Source: Rubrolithibacter danxiaensis
Lineage (GTDB): Bacteria > Bacteroidota > Bacteroidia > Sphingobacteriales > Sphingobacteriaceae
Assembly (NCBI RefSeq): GCF_047272945.1
Contig: NZ_JBKOPS010000001.1
Coordinates: 1 to 64,000 of the forward strand
DNA: 64,000 nt
Direction: 5' to 3'
Shown here: positions 1 to 9,269 of the stretch, piece by piece
How the letters are laid out: each line of letters begins with the position of its first letter
Numbering within the stretch: position 1 is the stretch's first letter
Program-made: the position numbers and the translations under genes
Notes under the pieces: model-generated
What the model saw: only the letters and a program-made list of their open reading frames with translations
The model's database searches: none
Told to the model about the DNA's origin: nothing

Positions 1-2896
1 ATCCAGTGAATAGCTTAAACTGCCCGTACCTCCGCTGGCGGTGATCGTGATCTCTCCGTCGGTACTGGTATTGCAGCTGAGCTGGCTTCCGTTGTAGTTC
101 GAGTTCACTGCCGCACTGGCCGTAATGGCTGAGGGAGCTGTCAGGGTGATACTTACATCCGTGCTGCAGCCGTTGGCGTCTTTAATGCTGATTGTATGAG
201 TACCTGCTCCTACACCTGCAAAGATATTCGAGGACTGATAAGTGCCTCCATCCAATGAATAGCTTAAACTGCCGGTGCCTCCGCTGGCGGTGATCGTGAT
301 CTCTCCGTCTGCTGTATTGTTACAGCTTAACTGGCTGCCGTTGTAGTCGGAGCTCACTGCTGCGCTGGCCATAATAGCTAGTGGAGCAGTCAGGGTGATA
401 CTTACATCCGTGCTGCAGCCGTTAGCATCTTTAACGCTGATCGTATGAGAACCTGCTCCTACACCGGTAAACACATTCGAGGACTGATAAACTCCGTTAT
501 CCAGTGAATAGCTTAAACTGCCAGTGCCTCCGCTGGCGGTGACCGTGATCTCTCCGTCTGCTGTATTGTTACAGCTTAACTGGCTGCCGTTGTAGTTGGA
601 GCTGATCGCCGCACTGGCCGTAATGACTGGCGGGGCAGTGATCGTAATACTAAGAGGGGTGCTGCAGCCGTTGGCATCTTTAACACTGATCGTATGAGAA
701 CCTGCTCCTACGTTGGTAAAGATGTTCGAGGACTGATAAGTGCCTCCATCCAATGAATAGCTTAAACTGCCGGTGCCTCCGCTGGCGGTGATTGTGATCT
801 CTCCGTCTGCTGTATTGTTACAGCTTAACTGGCTGCCATTGTAGTTGGAGCTCACTGTTGCACTGGCAGTAATTGCTGGTGGAGCGGTCAGCGTAATACT
901 TACATTCGTACTGCAGCCGTTAGCATCTTTAACGCTGATCGTATGAGAACCTGCTCCTACGTTGGTAAAGATGTTCGAGGACTGATAAGTGCCTCCATCC
1001 CGTGAATAGCTTAAACTGCCGGTGCCTCCGCTGGCAGTGATTGTGATCTCTCCGTCTGCTGTATTGTTACAGCTTAGCTGGCTGCCGTTGTAGTTCGAGC
1101 TCACTGCCGCACTGGCCGTAATGACTGGCGGGGCAGTGATCGTAATACTAAGAGGGGTGCTGCAGCCGTTGGCGTCTTTGATGCTGATCGTATGAGTACC
1201 TGCTCCTACGTTGGTAAACACATTCGAGGACTGATAAGTGCCTCCATCCAGTGAATAGCTTAAACTGCCCGTACCTCCGCTGGCGGTGATTGTGATCTCT
1301 CCGTCGGTACTGGTATTGCAGCTGAGCTGGCTGCCGTTGTAGTTGGAGCTCACTGTTGCACTGGCAGTAATTGCTGAGGGAGCTGTCAGGGTGATACTTA
1401 CATCCGTGCTGCAGCCGTTAGCATCTTTAATGCTGATTGTATGAGAACCTGCTCCTACACCGGTAAAGATGTTCGAGGACTGATAAGTGCCTCCATCCAG
1501 TGAATAGCTTAAACTGCCGGTGCCTCCGCTGGCAGTGATCGTGATCTCTCCGTCTGCTGTATTGTTACAGCTTAACTGGCTGCCGTTGTAGTCGGAGCTC
1601 ACTGCTGCGCTGGCCATAATAGCTGGAGGTGCAGTCAGGGTGATACTTACATCCGTGCTGCAGCCGTTAGCATCTTTAATGCTGATTGTATGAGAACCTG
1701 CTCCTACACCGGTAAAGATGTTCGAGGACTGATAAGTGCCTCCATCCAGTGAATAGCTTAAACTGCCCGTACCTCCGCTGGCGGTGACCGTGATCTCTCC
1801 GTCGGTACTGACACTGCAGCTGAGCTGACTGCCGTTGTAATTCGAGCTCACTGCTGCACTGCCCGTAATGGCTGAGGGAGCTGTCAGGGTAATACTTACG
1901 TCCGTGCTGCAGCCGTTGGCATCTTTGATGCTGATCGTATGAGAACCTGCTCCTACGTTGGTAAAGATGTTCGAGGACTGATAAGTGCCTCCATCCAGTG
2001 AATAGCTTAAACTACCGGTGCCTCCGCTGGCGGTGATCGTGATCTCTCCGTCGGTACTGGCACTGCAGCTGAGCTGACTGCCGTTGTAATTCGAGCTCAC
2101 TGCGGCACTGGCCGTAATGGCTGGAGGTGCAGTGATCGTAATACTAAGAGGGGTGCTGCAGCCGTTGGCGTCTTTGATGCTGATCGTATGAGTACCTGCT
2201 CCTACGTTGGTAAAGATGTTCGAAGACTGATAAGTGCCTCCATCCAGTGAATAGCTTAAACTGCCGGTGCCTCCGCTGGCGGTGATCGTGATCTCTCCGT
2301 CGGTACTGGCACTGCAGCTGAGCTGACTGCCGTTGTAGTTCGAGCTCACTGCTACACCGGCCGTAATGGCTGGAGGTGCTGTCAGGGTAATACTTACATC
2401 CGTGCTGCAGCCGTTGGCATCTTTAATGCTGATTGTATGAGTACCTGCTCCTACACCGGTAAATACATTTGAGGACTGGTAAGTACCTCCATCCAGCGAA
2501 TAACTTAAACTACCTGTACCTCCGCTGGCAGTGATCGTGATCTCTCCGTCTGCTGTATTGTTACAGCTTAACTGGCTGCCGTTGTAGTTCGAGCTTACTG
2601 CTGCACCGGCTGTAATAGCTGGTGGAGCAGTCAGGGTAATACTTACGTCCGTACTACAGCCGTTGGCATCTTTGATGCTGATTGTATGAGTACCTGCTCC
2701 TACACCGGTAAACACATTCGAGGACTGATAAACTCCGTTATCCAGTGAATAGCTTAAACTGCCGGTGCCTCCGCTGGCGGTAATCGTGATCTCTCCGTCT
2801 GATGTATTGTTACAGCTTAACTGGCTGCCGTTGTAGTTCGAGCTTACTGCTGCACCGGCTGTAATAGCTGGTGGAGCAGTCAGGGTGATAGTTACT
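1..2896 (-). repeat. Tandem 249-bp coding repeats (about 11.6 units)
   Basis: A 249-bp unit recurs with exact spacing. The segment coding for ANGCST is anchored near 161, 410, 659, 908, 1157, 1406, 1655, 1904, 2153, 2402 and 2651. Each unit encodes 83 residues (APPAITA, SSNYNGSQLSC, DGEITITASGGTGSLSYS, VGAGTHTISIKDANGC). Units differ at a few fixed places: TDVSITLT or TPLSITIT; TNVGAG, TGVGAG or AGVGAG; NNTADGE, NTSTDGE or SASTDGE. The array continues beyond position 1. The core matches the SprB repeat pattern. Confidence 0.95.
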
Positions 2897-5800
2897 GATT
2901 TTTCACAGCCATTTGCATCGGTAACGTAAAATGTATAATTGCCGGCCGTAACTGCAAATATGTTTTGAGTCTGAGAGGCTCCTGTTCCATTTCTAAATTT
3001 ATAAGTTCCTGTTCCGCCGCTAGCTGCCAACACAACAGTGGAAGTACTTCCCTTACAGAGAATTGATGTATGACTTTCCGTTAAAGAAAGCTGATTGGGC
3101 TGGCTAATTATTATAGGGACATTTTTTGCACATCCTATTGCGTCTTTAATTGTAACTGTATAAGTACCAGCAGCTAAATCAGTGCGATTTTTAGTTGTTA
3201 TGCCATCATTCCATGAATAAGTATAAGGGCCCGTTCCTCCTGATACTGTTAGTGTGATTTTTCCATTTGAAACTCCATAGCAGGAGGCATTTGTAATTAC
3301 AGGGCTTACCGTTAGAGCAGCTGGTTGTGTTATTGTAAAACTTTTAACTATCTGGCAACCCTGAATATCCTGGATTGTAACTGTGTAAGTTCCGGCAATT
3401 AAATTTGTACGGCTTGCTGAAGTACTTCCATCATTCCATAGGTATGCATAGGTTGAAGTACCGCCTGTTACTGCAATATTGATCGCTCCGTCATTCCCTC
3501 CGTAACAAGTAACATTAGATGTAGTTCCGGAAACCGAAAGAGCTGTGGGCTGGGTGATAGATATAACCTTGTTTGCAACCACTCCGTTTTTATCGGTTAC
3601 ATAAACAGTATAAGATCCGGGACCTAATCCACTTATGTCTTCCGTGGCTGCCCCATTGCTCCAGGAATAAATATAAGGTGACGCCCCGCCTGTCACACTG
3701 ATATCTATTGACCCGTCAGAAGCTCCATAACAGGTTACATTCTTTGTCTGATTGTTTATTATTACTAAAGGAGGAAAATCATTATCCACTATTGTTAAAG
3801 TATGAACATTAATATTTCCTATAGTTCCATTACTGGGATTTTTTAATGTAAATACGATCGTTTCATCCCCTTCAATAATAATATCATCAATTATATTAAC
3901 AGTAATATAAGCTGTGCTTTGCCCGTCAGCAAAATGAATCCTCGTAGTTGTTGGGCTATACGTATAATCTTTACTGCTACCTGAAATTGCGGTGCCGGCA
4001 ATATCAAAATCAACATCAAAAGTTCCGAAGTAATTTCTTAGTAAATTAACTTTTACTGTTACAGTTCCTTTATTCTCATTAAATGAAGACTTTTCCACAT
4101 CAAATGTAACTTCGGGAAAACTCACAACAGGTGGTTGCTCATATATAGTTAAGGTATGTTTAGGGATATTACCCAAAGAAGCATTTACAGGAGTTCCTAA
4201 ATCAAAGATTACATTTTCATCAGGTTCTGGGAAAAGAATATTAGTATCGCTAACGATATTTAAAGTGATGTATTTAACAGTTTCACCCGGAGCAAAAATA
4301 ATGGGAGAGCTTCCGGATACCATAGAATAATCTGAAGGGCTTTTTGCTGTGCTGGCCGAATTTATAGTATATGGAACAGTTACAGGATACGGGCTGGCAT
4401 TACTTAACGAAACAGCAATAGTGGTTTGACCTACAGTTTCCATTACACTCGAGCTGGCAATCTGAAAAGAAACTTTTGGACAAGTTCCTGCTACTACCTG
4501 AGGATTTAAAGTTACAGAACATCCGTTGGCATCTGTGATAAGTACAGGATAATATCCCGCTGCTACATTTGTAATCTGATTGGTAGTCCAGCTTGTATTC
4601 GTATTCCATCTAAATGTATAAGGAGCAGTACCACCTGTAACAGTAAGCATTACTGAACCATCTGAAGAATCAGAACATTTGGTATTTACTGTTACGGCAT
4701 TAACAGAAAGTGCGGCAGGTTCAATTATATCAAAGGATTTAGTTTGAATACATCCATAAAGATCTTTGACTATAAGCTGATATGTTCCGGCTGTTAATGC
4801 AGAAATATTTTGACTTGTTGAGGAAAAACCGGCAGGCCCGGTCCATGAATAACTATAAGGTGCAGATCCGCCGGTTATGTTAACATCAAGCTTACCATCA
4901 GTTCCGCCAAAACAGCTCACTGAACCGGGAGTTCCTGACATAGCAAGCGGATCAAAAGAAACCGTAACTTTAAATGAATACTCACAGGCACTGTTTACTT
5001 TTTTATGTGCAACATATGTCCCGCCGGTAGAAACAGCAGTAATCGGATTTGCAAAAAAAACATCGTTCTCATCAAATAACGAATACCCTGCTGGCAGACC
5101 CAGGTTAGAAACAAAAGTTTCGCAGGCCAGTGTAATGGAAATATCTGTTGGAAGAGCAATACAATTGGCAGGAGTATTAACAGTAAGAACCATGGCCCCC
5201 GGACCCGAATCACATTCACCAGAAACAGGTGCTGGTCCTGACTGTTTACTTGCAGGAGTTGTATTATTTACATTTCCATAGTAATTAATTGTACCGAAAT
5301 TACTTATAGAACCACCGGAACATCGTAATTCATCACAATCATCAGTAACCTTAACAAGAAACTTCACTTTAACTGAAGCGCCTGAAGCAATACTACCGCC
5401 TGTACTGCTTGTTGCTCCCGCCCCTACACGAAAAACAACCCTGTTTTCGTCGGTAAGAAATTCCGCTTCATCGTCATTGCTGTTATCAGTTTTTGATACT
5501 CCCTGTATTTCTAATGAATTAGGAACATAATGTAAAAACTGAGGCAGGTCATTAACAATGTTTGACTGGATACTTCCATCGTTTCCAATATTAGTTGCCT
5601 CATAAACTATTTCCAGCACATCACCCGGATCCACTCCTACTCTCAATGGATTGGTTTGATTGGTATAAGTATGAGTAAATTTAAAATATGGATTAAAAAC
5701 ATCAATAGAAGTGGTAAGTACTCCAACAATATACGTATCATCATAAGTAGTAAGGCTTAACCTCGCTGAAGTGGCACTGTTGCTTATATAATTGAAGCTG

Positions 5801-6864
5801 CTATTATCGGGCATAATGATACTGCCATCATAACCCAATGTATTATTGTAAGCAGGATTCCTGGAAGTAACAACAGATCCGTTATTGGTAATGGAACTAT
5901 TAAAAATATTATTCGGTTGATGTAAAACGTCGCTGATCTGTTGTCCGTTAAACAGCATGTAATCACCGTTTCTGCCTCTGTCACCTTCGTAAGTAACATA
6001 ACCTAATTCGAATTTTACCGGCCCGACGGGAGGAGTAAGAAAGCCAGAAATATCAATATTAAGCGGATTGACATCTCCATTCATAATCCCGGCCAATCCA
6101 TCGAACACTGTTAAATTCCGGTACGGTTTTAAATCATTTTTATATACTATAACAATTGTCCAGCCAGCTTCTACGTCGGTGGTATTTTCATTAGCAACAA
6201 CATTTGCCAGCGTGTAGGTTCCGTTTGCTACCGCATTTGCATTAACAAGGGAAGTTATGTCTTTATAATACTGGTAATGTTTATTATTGTAAACTCCTGA
6301 ATATTGATCGGCAGTTAAATCAACATAGTTCGAAGTAAGTGGAAGTTTTAATTTTACTGTGTTCCGGTTTGTGTACCTTGAATTTCCGGAGGTCGCTGCT
6401 CCACCCCAGTATAAACCGGCAAAAGTAATCTCAGAACAAGAGGGTAAGTCCAAATCAGCAGAACTGGAACTAAATGTTGCAGCATCTGTATCGATATCGA
6501 TATATTTACTATTATAGCTGTTGTTATTTCCCGAACTTCCCGGTGGCATTTGATTAACGGCAGTACAACCGTTACAGCTAAGAATATTATTGGATACATA
6601 AACAATCCCACCCCGCTGCTGCGCCTGGTAGCGCTGAGAAAATGGTGTAATAATTGCCTGGCTGTACAGGTTTAAACTGAAAAATAAGGAGATGAATAAA
6701 GTAAAGAAGAAAAAATAATATCTCGGAATTATTCCTTTTCTGATTGAAACTTCAGAATCAGCACGAACAACAGCGACATTTCTTAGGTGAAAAAAAGCTC
6801 TATGATTTCCAGCTATGCTTTCAGGCTTTTTTTCAAAAAAAATGGAAGAAACAGTGCTTTTCAC
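1..6864 (-). CDS. Giant SprB-repeat surface adhesin, 5' part (3' end outside window)
   Basis: Open for at least 2288 codons, with no stop before the window edge. A hydrophobic signal segment (residues about 49-67, ending LYSQA) follows a charged extension of about 48 residues. Then come a region of unknown fold (70-380), a DUF11-like domain (about 380-510), two degenerate SprB repeats (about 640-790), two Calx-beta-like domains (about 800-902 and 919-1025), further degenerate SprB repeats (1035-1322), and near-identical 83-residue repeats to the edge. SprB-type proteins are T9SS-exported cell-surface adhesins used in gliding or attachment; that role is inferred from family. No in-frame ATG exists before the signal peptide, so I chose GTG at 6864, just after an in-frame TAA. 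The missing C-terminus should carry a T9SS sorting domain. Confidence 0.85.
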   Translation of the reverse strand, partial: MKSTVSSIFFEKKPESIAGNHRAFFHLRNVAVVRADSEVSIRKGIIPRYYFFFFTLFISLFFSLNLYSQAIITPFSQRYQAQQRGGIVYVSNNILSCNGCTAVNQMPPGSSGNNNSYNSKYIDIDTDAATFSSSSADLDLPSCSEITFAGLYWGGAATSGNSRYTNRNTVKLKLPLTSNYVDLTADQYSGVYNNKHYQYYKDITSLVNANAVANGTYTLANVVANENTTDVEAGWTIVIVYKNDLKPYRNLTVFDGLAGIMNGDVNPLNIDISGFLTPPVGPVKFELGYVTYEGDRGRNGDYMLFNGQQISDVLHQPNNIFNSSITNNGSVVTSRNPAYNNTLGYDGSIIMPDNSSFNYISNSATSARLSLTTYDDTYIVGVLTTSIDVFNPYFKFTHTYTNQTNPLRVGVDPGDVLEIVYEATNIGNDGSIQSNIVNDLPQFLHYVPNSLEIQGVSKTDNSNDDEAEFLTDENRVVFRVGAGATSSTGGSIASGASVKVKFLVKVTDDCDELRCSGGSISNFGTINYYGNVNNTTPASKQSGPAPVSGECDSGPGAMVLTVNTPANCIALPTDISITLACETFVSNLGLPAGYSLFDENDVFFANPITAVSTGGTYVAHKKVNSACEYSFKVTVSFDPLAMSGTPGSVSCFGGTDGKLDVNITGGSAPYSYSWTGPAGFSSTSQNISALTAGTYQLIVKDLYGCIQTKSFDIIEPAALSVNAVTVNTKCSDSSDGSVMLTVTGGTAPYTFRWNTNTSWTTNQITNVAAGYYPVLITDANGCSVTLNPQVVAGTCPKVSFQIASSSVMETVGQTTIAVSLSNASPYPVTVPYTINSASTAKSPSDYSMVSGSSPIIFAPGETVKYITLNIVSDTNILFPEPDENVIFDLGTPVNASLGNIPKHTLTIYEQPPVVSFPEVTFDVEKSSFNENKGTVTVKVNLLRNYFGTFDVDFDIAGTAISGSSKDYTYSPTTTRIHFADGQSTAYITVNIIDDIIIEGDETIVFTLKNPSNGTIGNINVHTLTIVDNDFPPLVIINNQTKNVTCYGASDGSIDISVTGGASPYIYSWSNGAATEDISGLGPGSYTVYVTDKNGVVANKVISITQPTALSVSGTTSNVTCYGGNDGAINIAVTGGTSTYAYLWNDGSTSASRTNLIAGTYTVTIQDIQGCQIVKSFTITQPAALTVSPVITNASCYGVSNGKITLTVSGGTGPYTYSWNDGITTKNRTDLAAGTYTVTIKDAIGCAKNVPIIISQPNQLSLTESHTSILCKGSTSTVVLAASGGTGTYKFRNGTGASQTQNIFAVTAGNYTFYVTDANGCEKSVTITLTAPPAITAGAAVSSNYNGSQLSCNNTSDGEITITASGGTGSLSYSLDNGVYQSSNVFTGVGAGTHTISIKDANGCSTDVSITLTAPPAITAGAAVSSNYNGSQLSCNNTADGEITITASGGTGSLSYSLDGGTYQSSNVFTGVGAGTHTISIKDANGCSTDVSITLTAPPAITAGVAVSSNYNGSQLSCSASTDGEITITASGGTGSLSYSLDGGTYQSSNIFTNVGAGTHTISIKDANGCSTPLSITITAPPAITASAAVSSNYNGSQLSCSASTDGEITITASGGTGSLSYSLDGGTYQSSNIFTNVGAGSHTISIKDANGCSTDVSITLTAPSAITGSAAVSSNYNGSQLSCSVSTDGEITVTASGGTGSLSYSLDGGTYQSSNIFTGVGAGSHTISIKDANGCSTDVSITLTAPPAIMASAAVSSDYNGSQLSCNNTADGEITITASGGTGSLSYSLDGGTYQSSNIFTGVGAGSHTISIKDANGCSTDVSITLTAPSAITASATVSSNYNGSQLSCNTSTDGEITITASGGTGSLSYSLDGGTYQSSNVFTNVGAGTHTISIKDANGCSTPLSITITAPPVITASAAVSSNYNGSQLSCNNTADGEITITASGGTGSLSYSRDGGTYQSSNIFTNVGAGSHTISVKDANGCSTNVSITLTAPPAITASATVSSNYNGSQLSCNNTADGEITITASGGTGSLSYSLDGGTYQSSNIFTNVGAGSHTISVKDANGCSTPLSITITAPPVITASAAISSNYNGSQLSCNNTADGEITVTASGGTGSLSYSLDNGVYQSSNVFTGVGAGSHTISVKDANGCSTDVSITLTAPLAIMASAAVSSDYNGSQLSCNNTADGEITITASGGTGSLSYSLDGGTYQSSNIFAGVGAGTHTISIKDANGCSTDVSITLTAPSAITASAAVNSNYNGSQLSCNTSTDGEITITASGGTGSLSYSLD

Positions 6865-7109
6865 CCGCCAGAAATTTTACTTATTATAAAACTTTTGATT
6901 TTATACGATAATCATGTTGTTAAGTTTCTTTATATTTACACAACTGAGAAAAGTGATGAGTTAATTTCTCAGATTCTAAAAGGCCTTTTTATTTTAACGC
7001 TTTCATTTATGGAATAAAATGGCAAGATTCGTGCGATACTAAAAAATGAAACTAAAAGGGTAATATTTACGTAAGGAGGGCTAAAAAATTAACATCTCAA
7101 AACTGAAGT

Positions 7110-7502
7110 ATGAAAAAACAAATACTTATTGTAGATGATGAGGTAAGTATTCTAAAGCTTTTGAATTTTGTTCTTTCTAAAGACTACAACCTGGTTATTA
7201 AGAATAGCGGCGTTGAGGCTTTAGGCTGGCTTGAGGAAGGCAATGATCCGGCTCTGATTATTTCAGATCTGCATATGCCCTATTTTGATGGCAGTTCATT
7301 TATAAGAAACTTAAAGATAAGCGGGTTTTACAGAAATACTCCGGTAATATTACTGTCAGGAGAAGAAGACCTCGAATCGCGGGTAAGCCAGATGCCTTTT
7401 ACCGTTGACGATGTAATTCAAAAGCCGTTCAATCCTACGCGGTTAAAATCTTCCATTAACAATCTTCTAAATAAATACCATGGCGTTATTGCAGGAAATT
7501 GA
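7110..7502 (+). CDS. Stand-alone response-regulator receiver domain protein
   Basis: The 130 residues form a single CheY-like receiver with no output domain. Acidic pocket D9/D10, phosphoacceptor D53 (in IISDLHMP), S83 (LLSG) and K105 (QKPF) are all present, so phosphorylation is expected to work. The cognate kinase is not in this window. It is the first gene of the polysaccharide cluster and its 3' end overlaps the next gene, which starts with a degenerate receiver, by 23 bases. A role in regulating polysaccharide production is inferred from this position. An AAGGAGG sequence lies at about 7074-7080, too far upstream of the ATG to act as its ribosome site. Confidence 0.85.
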   Translation: MKKQILIVDDEVSILKLLNFVLSKDYNLVIKNSGVEALGWLEEGNDPALIISDLHMPYFDGSSFIRNLKISGFYRNTPVILLSGEEDLESRVSQMPFTVDDVIQKPFNPTRLKSSINNLLNKYHGVIAGN

Positions 7503-8574
7503 TCTTTCAACCAATGAGGCGCTGCATGTAAAAGTTGCATACGCAGGTAGTAAAATGAGGGAAATTATTGAAGATGGCTTTTCTTCTTTTTTCTCTATAC
7601 ATAGCGAGAATTCTGCAGAATTATTAGAACAATATTTAAACGATCAGTCCTTATTGACGCTTCCTGACATCATTTTATTGGAAACGGACGAAAATGGAAA
7701 ATGGATATCTTTTATAGAAAAGACAAGGAAAAATCCATTATTACAGGGCTTGATAATTGTAGCACTTTCTGACAAATCCAATGAAAAGTTAAGAGATAAG
7801 GCGCTTAGTTTAAAAATTCATGACCTGTACACTTTTCCTTTTCCTTTAGAAGATCTGGCCGAAAGGTTAAGTTTTCTTGTAAAATTTAAACTGATAAAAC
7901 CTGAGCTTGCCGAGCTATCTATGAAAATAGATACACGATATAAAGTACCTTTTTATAAAAGAACTTTTGACATCCTCGCATCAAGCGCTGCTTTGCTCTT
8001 CCTCTCCCCTTTCTTTCTGATTGTGGCTGCATTAATAAGATTGGAATCTAAAGGGCCCGTAATATATAAAAGCAAACGGGTAGGAACAGGTTATAAAATT
8101 TTCAATTTTTATAAGTTCCGATCAATGAAAATCGGCGCCGACCAGGATTTAAGCCAATTATCGGCATTGAATCAATATGCAAATTCTCCTGACCATGAAG
8201 GAGGGAAAACAGCTTTTGTGAAAATTAAAAATGACCCCAGGATTACGAAGATCGGGCAGTTTATCCGTAATACCAGTATTGATGAATTACCTCAGTTATT
8301 TAATGTACTGAAAGGAGACATGTCATTAGTAGGAAATCGCCCCTTACCTCTATACGAAGCGGAGATGCTTACATCGAATGAATGGTCAATGCGCTTTTTA
8401 GGTCCAGCCGGGTTAACCGGACTGTGGCAGATAAGCAAACGCGGAAAAGAAGAAATGTCGGAAAGAGAGCGAAAAAAATTAGATAACTTTTACGCTACCA
8501 ATTACTCTTTCTGGCTTGATATGAAAATAATTCTAGGAACTATCCCTGCTTTATTACAAAAAGAACGAGTGTGA
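7480..8574 (+). CDS. Degenerate receiver fused to polyprenyl-phosphate sugar-phosphate transferase
   Basis: The C-terminal domain (about 155-360) is a bacterial sugar transferase of the WcaJ/WbaP type. It has a membrane hairpin (SSAALLFLSPFFLIVAALI), the KSKRVG and FYKFRSM segments, DELPQLFNVLKGDMSLVGNRP and GLTGLWQIS. Such enzymes start polysaccharide synthesis by moving a sugar-1-phosphate onto undecaprenyl phosphate at the inner membrane. The N-terminal 150 residues look like a receiver domain, but the phosphoacceptor position is Glu68 (IILLETD) and the lysine before the conserved proline is replaced (TFPFP). The domain is therefore probably a phosphorylation-independent dimerisation or docking module. 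Coding overlap with the intact receiver upstream suggests coupled translation. Confidence 0.87.
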   Translation: MALLQEIDLSTNEALHVKVAYAGSKMREIIEDGFSSFFSIHSENSAELLEQYLNDQSLLTLPDIILLETDENGKWISFIEKTRKNPLLQGLIIVALSDKSNEKLRDKALSLKIHDLYTFPFPLEDLAERLSFLVKFKLIKPELAELSMKIDTRYKVPFYKRTFDILASSAALLFLSPFFLIVAALIRLESKGPVIYKSKRVGTGYKIFNFYKFRSMKIGADQDLSQLSALNQYANSPDHEGGKTAFVKIKNDPRITKIGQFIRNTSIDELPQLFNVLKGDMSLVGNRPLPLYEAEMLTSNEWSMRFLGPAGLTGLWQISKRGKEEMSERERKKLDNFYATNYSFWLDMKIILGTIPALLQKERV

Positions 8575-8593
8575 ACGATTTAAGAATAAACAG

Positions 8594-9268
8594 ATGCCTA
8601 TTAAGTACACATCCATTAGTTTTTTATTGCTATTAAGTAGCCTTTTTTGTTATGGGCAAACTACCATGATGGATGATATCTCTTATCCATTTTTACAAAA
8701 ATTAATTACGATAGCCAAGGAGAATTATCCAAAGACAAGATATTATAGCGAACGAGCCAAAGCAGCAAAAGCTGCAGTTACTACCAGAAAATTATCGTGG
8801 CTAAATTTTATCAGTGCCTCTTATATTTATCAGCCTAACAGTACAATAGACATTGTTAATCCAAGCTTATTTAACGGGCTTCAAGCTGGTGTATTCATCA
8901 ATTTTGGCCTTCTATTACAAACCCCAAGTGAGATAAAAAAAGCCAAGGCAGAATATCGTTCATTAGTGGGAGAGGAACAAGAATATTATATACTGCTGGA
9001 AACAGAAGTAAAGAAAAGATATTTCGATTATATCAGGCTTAAAAAAACTTTAGAATTGTATTCAAATATTGTGGACGATGTAGAAAGTATAGAAAAACAC
9101 CAAAGAACACAGTATGAAAAAAGTGAAATTACATTTAAAGAATTTAATGAAGCCGTAGTAGTGGTAGCCACGCACTCTGAGGAAAAAATTGAAACTGAAG
9201 CATCAATGCTAACAGCTAAAGCAGCATTAGAAGAACTATTAGGAAGGAAACTGGAATCAATTCAATAA
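8594..9268 (+). CDS. Short TolC-like outer-membrane efflux/export protein
   Basis: The 224 residues begin with a signal peptide (ISFLLLLSSLFCYG). Helix-rich sequence follows, with the TolC/OEP pattern: SERAKAAKAAV, a beta-like stretch (AGVFINFGLLLQTPSEIKKAKAEY) and long charged helices. Full OEP proteins run to about 450 residues; this one keeps roughly half. It may be a dedicated partner of the polysaccharide exporter, because it sits one base upstream of the Wzz-like gene and no Wza/SLBB gene is visible. Alternatively it is a trimmed paralogue. The family call is moderately sure; the function is inferred. Confidence 0.7.
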   Translation: MPIKYTSISFLLLLSSLFCYGQTTMMDDISYPFLQKLITIAKENYPKTRYYSERAKAAKAAVTTRKLSWLNFISASYIYQPNSTIDIVNPSLFNGLQAGVFINFGLLLQTPSEIKKAKAEYRSLVGEEQEYYILLETEVKKRYFDYIRLKKTLELYSNIVDDVESIEKHQRTQYEKSEITFKEFNEAVVVVATHSEEKIETEASMLTAKAALEELLGRKLESIQ

Positions 9269-9269
9269 G

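Noticed and set aside
1..2896. Regular spacing of near-identical sequence as a CRISPR array or satellite
   Set aside because: The whole 249-bp unit is repeated with no variable spacers, and one frame stays open throughout, so it is a coding repeat.
4877..5281. 134-residue plus-strand ORF inside the adhesin
   Set aside because: The minus-strand frame is a long, well-patterned SprB region; this is its shadow.
6787..7017. 76-residue ORF on the plus strand
   Set aside because: It overlaps the start of the adhesin gene on the opposite strand, is lysine- and isoleucine-rich as expected from AT-rich DNA and shows no recognisable pattern.
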